NCBI GenBank assembly: GCA_011947345.1
Contig: JAAVTG010000717.1
Coordinates: 124,001-188,000, forward strand
Length of the DNA: 64,000 nt
Reading direction: 5' to 3'
Origin: Phytophthora quininea
Lineage: Eukaryota; Oomycota; Peronosporomycetes; Peronosporales; Peronosporaceae
Below the pieces are notes generated by a model. That model did no database searches. It had not been told where the DNA came from and was given only the letters and a program-made list of their open reading frames with translations. A program made the translations under genes and the position numbers. How positions within the stretch are numbered: position 1 is the first letter of the stretch; every line of letters starts with the position of its first letter. Positions 20,890-30,845 of this stretch are shown piece by piece.

Positions 20890-22540
20890 CCAATCATACA
20901 TTTTCTCTTAGTGGTTCTGTTCGAAGCCGAGTCGACAAGATGTGGACAGCGTATTCTGAATCGATGACCTGCTGCCAAAACGTGCGAGTTGTCAGGGCGG
21001 CAAATGTAGCATCATCGTTGCTAGCATCTTCAGGCAATATGATGAACGTGCGGCACAAATGATCCAATTGACTTGGCCCGACATAGCAGTGTTTTTGTTT
21101 GTGCGCATCAGCGCTGTATTCTCTACAACAGCACTAACGTTGTCGACCTGCTTTTGTATATCTTCGAACAATGGTTCAGTAAACGAACACTTCCTCCAGA
21201 AAGGTAAAATCGCTCGTCCATGTCGTGTTCATCATAGCCATAAATTGCGTTTCCTAATTCCATGAGACCCTTCTTCTACAAACTTGAAAGCAGCACACAG
21301 TCGGTTTCTGCTTCTGCTCGAGACGACAAACTCACCTGCTGCGATGTCGCTAGCAATTTAAATTCTCCAAAGCCGTCAGGAACTTGATTACACTCGAGTC
21401 CATCCAGAAAAAGCCATCCAGTCTCAAAACCCGTATGGTCAATCACGTTTTCGTAAATTCGTGCTGCCCTCTTTGAGCGACATTGTGGAATCGCCATGTA
21501 TACGACCTTGTCACCCTCGTATCCTAGATACAAGACGGCATACATCATGCTGGCTTTCTCCGCTTTACGGTACACGAAAATATTTTTCTTGCGCACCAAC
21601 ACGAGATAAAACACCAAGACATACATGATCACCGGTTTGCCGATGCCAGGAGATCCCACGAGAACACATTTGCGTCCTGAATGTTGATTGACTTTGTGCG
21701 ACGAAGATTCTCTGAACCAGCACTTGACCAGCCTGGACACCAGTTGCTGGTCTTTGGCTCACCAGTAGATCTTACCCGTTGTAGTGCATCCGCCTAAATT
21801 CTCCATACACTTCCAAATCAGAGGGATCTCGTGAACGTGTCCGCTCTCCCAATACGGAAATGCCTCGCACTCCGACGCAATAGCGTTCACATTCTTCAAG
21901 TATTTCACCCTCTCTTGCTCTGCCGCCGCCGCCGCTGCTGTTGATTGTGTTTTTCGACGATGAAGAGGCTTTCTTCGTTGAGGCCGTTGCGACCCAATTG
22001 TGACGATAATCGGAGGGGCCTGTTAGCTCTGACGTCTTCAGGAGTGGCTTACAGTTTGAGATCACAAGCCTCAATCCCAGCTAGAAGGCTGTGTTGATAC
22101 GTGCGTTTTACCACACGCTGTAATTCCTGGACGCAGCTTTCTTCAGTACGAGGGACAGAATCTACGCTGGTAACAGGGGTGGTAGCACCGTGTGCATCAG
22201 TAGTCACCAATTGGAACCAGATTCTCGGGATTTGGACGATGAGTGCATGCTCTTCGTCCAGCCCACAGTCACCTAGAGGATCCCCATTCTTGTCAGGAGT
22301 GCTTCGTTTCGAAGTCCGCCATATTCTTGAACACCTTGAGATTGGAGGCATCTGTCCCTGCCAGAACGCCGTCTCTATATTCCCTGTGCACCGCATCTTG
22401 GAAATCGGCAAAATTGCCTCCATCAATCACCTGGACAGCCGCAAATTCTGGAATGACTAGCGTAAAGTACGAAAGAACGGTATTGCGTGTGTTCGTCCGT
22501 CGAGTTCCAACAGCCCTGTTCGTGAATTGTTAACAACTTC
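20890..22540 (-). pseudogene. Decayed Crinkler (CRN)-type effector
   Basis: Pieces of a CRN protein run right to left in several frames. Near 22510-22200: a header region (VIDGGNFADFQDAV) and HALIVQIPR, a variant of the HVLVxxP motif that ends the CRN header. Then, from 21690, a P-loop NTPase (CVLVGSPGIGK) with strands typical of CRN C-terminal domains, and near 21190-21260 RFYLSGGSVR, matching the conserved YYSGGSLREF-type motif. Near 20900-21060 lies a tail of the same type. No classical signal peptide or LxLFLAK segment is found at the start. Multiple stops and shifts remain, so it is non-functional as given. It sits 0.5 kb from the RXLR pair. Confidence 0.65.
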
Positions 22541-22649
22541 TCGACTGTTGATAGGCAGACCATGGTTGGGGGTCAACCTTGAGAAATATCCATGCTATTG
22601 CAGCGATGTAAGATATTTTGTGGCCTTTGTCGTCCACTGAATGCGATCT

Positions 22650-22865
22650 GCTTCATATGCGCGACCAGGCCGATACCTACTTGTACTTGGAGAACTCGAG
22701 CGCCATCATCTCGAGCCGGTCGATCTCGCAGTACGCGGCGTGATCTCGCAGTACGCGGCGTAATCGGCCACCGTAGGAGCGTCATTATAAGCGACGTAGT
22801 CGTGGTCCTAGAAACTCTTCAGCAGAGTCATGACCATCTCGATTAAACCATCTTGGCACTCCAGA
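22650..22865 (-). pseudogene. GST C-terminal fragment with tandem duplication
   Basis: Minus-strand reading gives pieces of the GST helical domain (LIEMVMTLLKSF, DHDYVAYNDAPTVADYAAYC, LEFSKYK), as in the genes at 12603 and 13871. A perfect 20-bp tandem duplication (22722-22741 and 22742-22761) breaks the frame inside the DYAAYCEI segment. No N-terminal domain is nearby, so this is an isolated fragment. Confidence 0.75.
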
Positions 22866-23047
22866 GCTGGCATGAAAGCGATAAGTACATGCCGTTATGC
22901 GCCAGGCAGGACGTCATTGTCGAGATGGCTGCCTCAGTACTCGATGACGGGACAAATTCTTCCATTTTGCCAACATTCCGAAACACATTTCATAAAAAAC
23001 GCAAAGATGATGTAGTTGATGTGACTCGCAGAACCTAGCCAACACAA

Positions 23048-24151
23048 CTAGTTTGCCAGGTTTTCCGTGACAACTACGTTGTCCACAACCTTCCTTTGGT
23101 GGTCTTGCAGTTCTTGATACCCCCACTTTTCCACTTCACTTAGAAATGGATCCTTAACCTGCTTCTCCTTAGGCACGCCCAACAATTCCTCAATCACCGC
23201 AGCTCCACAGAACGGAACATACGACTCCGAGTACCCTCCTTCATGAGCAAACACAATTCGTCCAGAGCATAGTCTTTTCGCTGCTTCAACGAGCTCATGC
23301 GCCATGAAACGGAACACGCTGCTGCTGAGGATCATCGCCCCCAACGGATCCGCGTACGACGCATCAAAACCCGACGACACCAGTACAAAGTCTGGTCGAA
23401 ACTTCTCCAACGCAGGGATCACCACTTTCTCAAACGCGTATTCGTACGCTCCAGAGCCAGACCCCGGTGGCAACGGCAAATTGATGTTGAAACCTTCTCC
23501 ATTTCTAGACCCTCGTTCCGTAACTTCTCCACTATCGACTGGGTAGTTATTAGCCTGGTGGATCGATACGAACAGCACATTGTCGTCTTCGTAGAAAGCT
23601 TCTTGAGTTCCATTGCCATGATGCACATCGTAGTCGACGATCGCGATCCGCTTCACTTGGTCTGGATAGGATTCTAATAAATGTTTTGCAGTGATTGCAA
23701 CGTTATTCACCAGACAGAACCCCATTCCTCTATCTCTGACTGCGTGATGCCCAGGAGGCCTCGTCAAGGCGTAGGCAACTTCAACCTTTCCTTGCATCAC
23801 TGCGTCCGCTGCGGCCAGCACTCCACCCGCCGAAAGTTGGGCAATATCAAAGCCAAATTGAGAAAAAGGCGCTTCCTCGCCAGCGTTCCCGCCTTCTTCT
23901 TGTTGGGAAAGTTGTTCCAGTTTGGCAATGTAGTCACTCGAGTGCACGCGCAAAAGTTGTGCATTTGTCGCAGCTTTTGGCTTTAGAACTTCGAGTTGGT
24001 CCAAAAGCCCAGACACTGCCAGCAGCGAATGGAAGCGCCGCTTGGTCTCGGGCGATTCCCAGTGGCGGAACGGCTCGACCAGCGACGAATACTGCGTCAT
24101 CCACGTGCGGTGCCACAGGTAGCGCTCGTCAAACACGTACCCGGTCTTCAT
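23048..24151 (-). CDS. Histone deacetylase family (class II) protein
   Basis: Zinc-dependent deacetylase removing acetyl groups from lysines of histones or other proteins, or possibly from polyamines. Intact 367-residue frame from ATG 24151 (MKTGYVFDERYLWH). Active-site signature residues are present: RPPGHHA (paired His), GFCLVNNVAI, DYDVHHGNGTQ (metal ligands), SGFDASYADPLG and EGGYSESY. The size and the short C-terminus fit single-domain class II enzymes such as plant HDA8-like or bacterial acetylpolyamine amidohydrolase-like proteins rather than the large class I/IIa forms. No signal peptide or intron. Shares a 126-bp intergenic region with the divergent GTPase gene at 24278. Confidence 0.93.
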   Translation of the reverse strand: MKTGYVFDERYLWHRTWMTQYSSLVEPFRHWESPETKRRFHSLLAVSGLLDQLEVLKPKAATNAQLLRVHSSDYIAKLEQLSQQEEGGNAGEEAPFSQFGFDIAQLSAGGVLAAADAVMQGKVEVAYALTRPPGHHAVRDRGMGFCLVNNVAITAKHLLESYPDQVKRIAIVDYDVHHGNGTQEAFYEDDNVLFVSIHQANNYPVDSGEVTERGSRNGEGFNINLPLPPGSGSGAYEYAFEKVVIPALEKFRPDFVLVSSGFDASYADPLGAMILSSSVFRFMAHELVEAAKRLCSGRIVFAHEGGYSESYVPFCGAAVIEELLGVPKEKQVKDPFLSEVEKWGYQELQDHQRKVVDNVVVTENLAN

Positions 24152-24277
24152 GAGATCTTTAAACTGACTTTGAAGTTCCCCCAAAAAAAAAATATGTATA
24201 TTTCTTGAATGATTGCATCATTTCTGATTAAGTAAAAAAGGTAATATTTTCTAGCCGCACATTTTTGATTGGCAGCA

Positions 24278-26202
24278 ATGCTGTCGCTTCGGACGTTGGC
24301 GGCCGCGGCCTCTCGCCGCGCATGGACGTCCTCCCAGCGGCCAGTAGCTCGCCATGCAGTGGCTGCGTATACCGCTCATTCACAGGGCTTTCGATCGCCA
24401 ATTTCCGGCGTCTGTAGCCTCCACAACTGCAGCCACAAGGATGAAGACCACGCCAAGCCTACTGGACCGACTGCTGACGCGCCTCTGACCGTGGACCAGC
24501 TCCTAAATCACGTGTCTTTAATGGAGAAATGGACTTGCAGTGGCTGTGGCATTGATCTGCAGTACCAGGAGCCCAAACAAGTGGGTTACTTCCCCAAGAA
24601 GCTGCTGGAGAACGTATCGGACCTCAAGCAGCTCAAGCGACTGCGCTGCGAGCGCTGCTTCCAGATGACCCAATACGGGAAAATCTCCGACACTAAAATG
24701 GCCTACAGCGAGTACGAGAAGCGCGTCATGGAACTGCGTAGCAAGGACATGCTGATGATCCAACTAGTGGACATCCTCGATATCTCGGGCAGTTTGCTGC
24801 CCAAAGCTCGCCACATCTTCGGCAAGAAGCCGGTGATGCTGGTCGTGAATAAAGGAGACTTGGTGCCTACCAAATCGGGCATTAGAAGACTGATGAGACG
24901 CATCAAAGCAGAAGCCAAGGAGGCAGGTATTGACAACATCCTGTCGATCTATTTGATCAGCGCCATGAAGAAGATCGGCATGAAGGAGATTGTGCACGAC
25001 GTGCAGAAATTCCGCCAAGGACGCGATATTTGTGTGGTCGGCGCGGCCAACGTGGGGAAGTCCACATTCCTCAACTCGTTTCTGTCGCATTTGGTGGACC
25101 GCAAGTGGCAGCACAACCATCGCAAGTACATGAAGATGACCGAGGTGTCGCTAGCTGAGTTGAAGGATGACGAGTCTGCTACCATGCTCAACATCGACGA
25201 CGATCTTTTGGCGGAGACGAAGGCCGAACAGGACAAGCAAGCCGCTTCAGAAAGCGAGACGACCGTCGAGACCCCATACGGAGATCTGTACGTAGCTCCT
25301 GGAGAAGACCCAGAAATGGTGGAAACAAGTGCGGAGGAAGAACGCGAGATGACCACTTCGCCACTGCCTGGCACGACGCTGGCGGTGCAATATCTCCCAG
25401 TCATGGTCCGCAACGAGGTGTTTAATATTCTTGACACGCCCGGGCTGATCACGGATACTCAGCGCCAGAAACTCGTGGAAGTTCTTGCATTGGATGGCGC
25501 TGCCAAGCTGAAGAACGTGTTTCCGGCCAAGCAACTGCCTGTACGTAACGCATCTTCTAGAAAGCGTTCTACACTGATATTAACTAGCTAGCTCGTTCTT
25601 TTCTTTGATTCACAGGTCACGACGTATCGGATTCGCCCCGGCCGCAGTTTGTTCTTGGGAGCTCTAGCGCGTTTCGATTACGCGTCTGCAGATGATAGCG
25701 ACAAGAAATTCTTGCTGCTGACGTGGTACGGTGTGCTACCCGGCCACCTGACGAAAACTGATCGTACGTTGTTGTTTTGTCTGGCAATTCTTTATTACTG
25801 GGGTCGATGCTTACTCGTCGATGTTGTACAGGTGCGGAGGACACTTTTGTCAGACACGCTGGCGGAATTCTCTCGCCGCCACGTGGTCTCGATGCGATGA
25901 GCTTCACTGGCCCACTCATTCACTCGCAGAATGTGTACCTGAAGGACTATATTTTGGATAGTGTGAAGACGAAGTCCAAACACAAGAAGCCCAAACGAAC
26001 GACGGTGGTAGAGCTGGAGCTGCCGGGCTTTGGATGGCTTTCAGTTACTGCAGTGGACCTCGATGGAACGACAGCAGCGCAGCGGACGTTGGAACAAGGC
26101 AAGATATCAGTGCTTACGTGTCGTGGGCTGTCCGTCGTCCCACGCTCCCCGCTCTTCCCGTACGAGCTATCGGACTCCAAGAGCTCGACGTGGAAGTGCT
26201 AG
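24278..26202 (+). CDS. YqeH/NOA1-type circularly permuted GTPase, probably mitochondrial
   Basis: Ribosome-assembly GTPase. Three exons: 24278-25540, 25616-25763 and 25832-26202 (introns of 75 and 68 bp, GT-AG), giving about 596 residues. The N-terminus (LRTLAAAASRRAW) is a plausible mitochondrial presequence. A zinc finger follows: CSGCGIDLQ, then LRCERCFQM. The G motifs are in permuted order, NKGD (G4) before GAANVGKSTFLNSF (G1) and DTPG (G3), which is the hallmark of the YqeH family. Between G1 and G3 lies an acidic insertion of about 90 residues (NIDDDLLAETKAEQD and on). YqeH and NOA1 act on small ribosomal subunits of bacteria and organelles. Confidence 0.92.
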
Positions 26203-26717
26203 GCGATCGTTGCTACTTCACGATAGACAAACATTGACATTACAAAATTCGTCAATACTTGACAGCATCGTACATAAAGCGAAGTGTCAACAATGTTGCA
26301 GTCTTGGAAATGCGATGCGTCCTACTTCGGTGTCGACAGCAGAGCGTGACCAAAATTCGCTTTCGTGACCTATGACACAGATACTCGCCGAAAGGAAGTA
26401 AACGTGTATTCAAGTGCCACCGTGGTGGCCACTTGGCCATTTGCAAGTGTCCGTTGGCATCGTTTACCGCCTCCTCCCAGCACTTCAAATCGGTCTCCTT
26501 TGCCTGATGTTACGACAGCAACGTCTTCCAAACCTGTACAATGCCACTCGTTCTCGTAACATGCATTTTGTATAAACATCCTGCGGATGATCCGCGAGCC
26601 CGAATTGAGTGACCCGTATCTGTCGCCGTCACGACGCGGACATATTTTATAAGGATGCCGATGAACCGCAAAAAACTCCCTCCTTAGGAGCTTCTCGAGC
26701 TACAGATCCAACGACTC
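26203..26717. other. Intergenic region
   Basis: No gene supported. From about 26675 the sequence becomes near-identical to the upstream flank of the broken GST at 11490. Confidence 0.5.
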
Positions 26718-26737
26718 CTTCATTCCTCAATTTGCAG
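26718..26737 (+). promoter_or_regulatory. Oomycete Inr-FPR core promoter
   Basis: CTTCATTCCTCAATTTGCAG, identical to the element at 11434, 37-56 bp before the ATG of the second broken GST. Confidence 0.7.
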
Positions 26738-26773
26738 TCTTCAACACAAAAGTAAACACTTCCAACAACTACC

Positions 26774-27410
26774 ATGACTCTCACTCTCTACGCCAACCTC
26801 ATCAGCCAGCCGTCTCGTGCTCTCATCTGGGTCATGAAGGTCAAAGGCGTCGACTTCGAGCTAGTCAACATGATACCCGGCAGCGACAAGTTCAAAACCC
26901 CGAGTTCAAGGCCGTCAACCCCAACTGCCTCGTGCCGGTGCTCAAGGACGGCGACTTTGTGCTGACCGAAGGCATGGCCACCTGTATCCGACAGACGTTA
27001 GAGTCCGTGCCAAAGTGAACGAGTTCCTGCACTGGCATCACACCAACACTCGACTGTTCACCTTAAACATCCACCGCCCGTTGACCGCCAAACAGACCAA
27101 CAAGGCCACGAAGAAGGACTTGATGGCTCTGGAAGGCATGGAAGCTCTGATCGAGAAGGAGTTCGGGCTATTGGAAGTGTTCCTAGACCACGACTACATT
27201 GCTCACACGGACGCTCCGACGGTTGCAGACTACGCCGCCTGCTGCGAGATCGATCAACTGGAGATGATGGGGCTCGAATTCACCAAGTACGCGAAAGTTT
27301 CGGCGTGGCTCGCTCGTATGAAGCAGATCCCGTATCATGACGAGGTGCACGTGCCTCTGAGTGAATTCCTGAAGAAGTATGGACTCCTTGCGACGGCGAA
27401 CCACCCGTAG
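26774..27410 (+). pseudogene. Broken glutathione S-transferase, copy B
   Basis: Same 5' flank, start (LTLYANLISQPSRALIW), missing-C frameshift (C run near 26898-26901) and missing block after GMA as copy A at 11490, so the two arose by duplication after the damage, or by conversion. The 3' half differs: LIEKEFGLLEVFLDHDYIAH is the version in the gene at 13871, making copy B a mosaic. It ends at the expected stop (NHP then TAG), and its 3' flank again matches copy A. Confidence 0.85.
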
Positions 27411-27688
27411 GATAATCCGCAACATGTTGTCGTAGGAAACCTCACTAATAACAACACGCGCTAAGTATTTTCCTGTAGTCGGGAAGAAGCAACGCTAGTC
27501 GAATAAAAAGAGATATCTTGTCGTACGAGGGTCACTGGACAGCAACCAAGTGGCAGTGCGACGGCACACGACTAACATGAGGCTCGCCACGAAGGTCATC
27601 ACCGTCTGATTAACCTAGAGATGTGTATTACCATTCAGCTAGACGCAAGAACACGTGCTGGCTGGAGAGCATTGTGACGCTGCTCCCT
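27411..27688. other. Intergenic, 3' region of two convergent genes
   Basis: Holds the 3' flank shared with GST copy A (to about 27465) and the 3' end of the alanyl-tRNA synthetase transcript. Nothing else recognised. Confidence 0.4.
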
Positions 27689-30633
27689 CTACTGGACGAA
27701 TGCCTTGGCGAGAGCCACAGCCTCGTCGACCTTCTCCACGGTCTTGGCTTGGCCTGTCGCGTTCAGCGCGTCCTTGCCGCCACCCTTGCCCTTCATGACG
27801 GCCATAGCGTGGTTGACCCACTTGCGCGCATCCAGCTGCTTGGTGTCCACGTGCTGCTGGCTCACCTGCGTAAACGCCGCCGTCTTGTTGGCGTCCGAGT
27901 CCGTGCTGATGATCATGAAGCTGCCCGTCGGCAGGATGTTGGTCATAGCCTCCAGCATCTCACGACCCAGCTTAGAGTCCGTACCGACGTCAAACTTAAC
28001 AACTACAATCTCCTGACCAGCCTCCTTGGCCTTGTTGGCCTCGGCAGTGGCATCGCGCACACCGTTAGCGGCGCGAGCAGCCGCCGCCTCCTTCTTGATC
28101 TTCTTGACGCGGTTGACAAGACCATCCACCTGCTTGCGAAGTTTGTCCTTCAGCGCCAGCGAGATAAGCGCCTGGTCAAGAACAGGCTTAAACGCCGTCA
28201 CGCTTTCTACAAACTCGTTGCCAGCCAACTTGTCGATCGCATCCAGCTCGGCCTGGAGCTTGGCGCCACGTTCTTCGGCTTCAACGGCCAGCTCGCAAGT
28301 GTAAGCCGACACACGGCGAATACCCTTGGCAATAGCACCCTCCTCGTATAAGACAAACTTCTTGGCCTCCTTGGTGTTCTTCAGGTGAGTTCCGCCGCAG
28401 AACTCGACCGAGAAGTTGCTCCACGAGCTGTTCTCGGGGTCCTCAAGCATAGGAGCAATCGGCTGACCGATCGAAACGACACGAACAAAGTCCGGGTAGG
28501 TCTCGCCGAACACGGCGCGCAGTCCCTGGATACGCTTGGCCTCGGCCTGAGCCGAGTTCTGGGTGTACACCTCCAGCTGCTGCTTAATGATGTCGTCGCA
28601 GATGACCTCGACCTGCTCGAGCTGGTTGGGCTTCACAGCCTTGTTGTTTGTAAAGTCAAAACGCAGACGCGACTCGTCTACGAGAGAACCACGCTGGTCC
28701 ACAGTCGTGCCGAGCACCTTACGCAGCGCAAAGTTCAAAACGTGCGTCATGGTGTGGTTGGGCGCGACCTTGCTACGACGCGCGTAATCCACGTGGCACT
28801 CCACCGCGTCGCCCACCTTGATGGCACCCGACGCAATGGGGCCCATGTGCATCACGTAGCCGGCGTACGACTCCACCGAGTCGACGTCCAGCTCGAAGTT
28901 AGACGCCGTCAGCGAGCCCGTGTCGTAAATCTGGCCGCCGGCCTGAGCGTAGAACGACGTCTTGTCAAGAATGACACCGACGCGGTCGAAATCGCCAGCC
29001 TTCACCTCGTCCACGAAGTCCGAGCTCGACTCTGTCGTCGTGAAGATGGCCACGACCTTGGCAGAAGTGGTCACGTTCCACTCGTATTTCGCGTCGTCGT
29101 CCGTGGCGGTAACGTGCTTGCCAGCAAGCGCGCTAGTCTCGCGGGCCTCCAGCACAAGCGGGCGGGCGCCGTTGTTGCCGCCCTTCTTGCGGTCCATCTT
29201 GGAACGCTCGCTCTGAAGACGCATCTGCTCCTCGTACCCCTTAATGTCGACGGTCATGCCTTCTTCTTCGGCCATGATCTCCGTCAGATCAATGGGGAAA
29301 CCCATGGAATCGTACAGGAAGAAAGCATCCTCTCCTGGAACCACCAGCGGCTTGTTCGAGCCGGCGTTGGCCTCGCGGATCGACTGCGCAATCTTCTTGA
29401 AGCGCTCAATGCCCTTGTTCAGCGTGCGGCCGAAAGACTTCTCTTCATCGAGAATGATCTCTTCGACCTCCTTCTGCTTCTGCTGAAGCTCAGGGAAAGC
29501 CTCGTGCAGCATGTCCACCACAACCGGCACCAGACCCGTGAGGAATCCGCTGGGTGCGTTGAGGAACTGCTGGCCGTAGCGCACGGCGCGACGCAGAATA
29601 CGGCGCAGCACGTAGCCACGACCGTCATTGCTGGGCACGGCGCCATCGGTAATAGCAAACGTCAAGGTACGGATGTGGTCGGCCACCACGCGGTAGGCCA
29701 TATCCTTCTTGTCCGGGTCTTCAGCTCCCAGCTTTCCCGTGTACGGGGCCGCCTTGGTAGCCTTCTGAATCGCCGCGAACAGCGGGGTGAACACGTCCGT
29801 GTCGTAGTTAGAGTCCTTGCCCTGCAGGATCGAGGCCAGACGCTCGAAGCCCATGCCCGTATCCACGTGCTTGTGCGGCAGCGGCACGAGTTTGCCGTCC
29901 TGCTCGCGGTTGAACTGGATAAACACATTGTTCCAGATCTCAATGACATCGGGGCGGTCAGCGTTCACGAGCTCAGCGGCGTCACGTCCGCCAATGCGGT
30001 CGTAGTGGATCTCCGTGCAAGGACCGCACGGACCGACGTCTCCCATCTCCCAGAAGTTGTCCTTGCAGCCGAAGGGCAGCACACGCTCCGCGGGCAGGTA
30101 CTGGAGCCAGATCTGGCGGGTCTCCTCGTCCGAAGGAGGCCCTGGGCCTCGTCTCCGCCAAAGTACGTGGCGTACAGGCGGTTGGCGTCGATGCCGAAGA
30201 CCTGCGTGAGCAGCGTGAAGCTCATGTGCACAGCCTCCTTCTTGAAGTAGTCGCCGAAGCTCCAGTTGCCCAGCATCTCAAAGAACGTGTGGTGGTACAC
30301 GTCCTTACCCACGTCGTCCAGGTCGTTGTGCTTGCCGCCGGCGCGGATGCACTTCTGGCTGTTGCAGGCGCGCACGAGCTTGGCCATGGGGTGCGACGGG
30401 TCCACCTGGCCCAGGAAGATGGGCTTGTACTGGTTCATGCCGGCGTTGATGAACAGCAGCGTCGGGTCGTCCAGCGGCACCACGGGGCACGACTTGTAGA
30501 AGGTGTGGGGCAGCTCCTTCTGGCCTTCGAAGTACTCGACGAACGTCTTGCGGATGCGCGCGGCGGGCCACGTCTCCACACTGAAGGAGCTGTCCGTGCT
30601 CAGCGCCTGCATCTTGCTCTCCAGTCCGCTCAT
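27689..30633 (-). CDS. Alanyl-tRNA synthetase
   Basis: Charges tRNA-Ala and edits mischarged Ser/Gly. About 981 residues, the usual length of eukaryotic AlaRS, from ATG 30633. Catalytic core: [35 protein letters not shown] (class II motif 1 region), [17 protein letters not shown] (motif 2) and GMGFERL (motif 3). Editing domain with [12 protein letters not shown] and the zinc-site CGGTHLKN. C-Ala domain at the end ([22 protein letters not shown]). One single-base shift near 30135 (after GGDEAQG) breaks the frame inside the core; as the gene is essential and the rest is intact, this is most likely a sequence error. A presequence is not evident, so probably cytosolic or dual-use. Confidence 0.93.
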
Positions 30634-30845
30634 ACTGCGGGCGTCTTCTCTTGCTGCTTCTGCCGGGGACAACGGTGTCGTCTAGCGTGCGGAATGCGGA
30701 ATGACCCAGCCAGCCAAGCGATCCACGCTCTAATTTGGAGCTTGAACGCTAAAACGTCGCTTAAAATCAGGTTGATGAGCATCGGGATTGGATGAATTTC
30801 TGGTACCACTCTGCTGACAATCACTCTCGATTCCGCACTCGGAGA

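Noticed and set aside
28385..30250. 621-residue open frame antisense to alanyl-tRNA synthetase
   Set aside because: It mirrors the AlaRS coding strand, whose codon bias leaves the opposite strand open; it has no domain.
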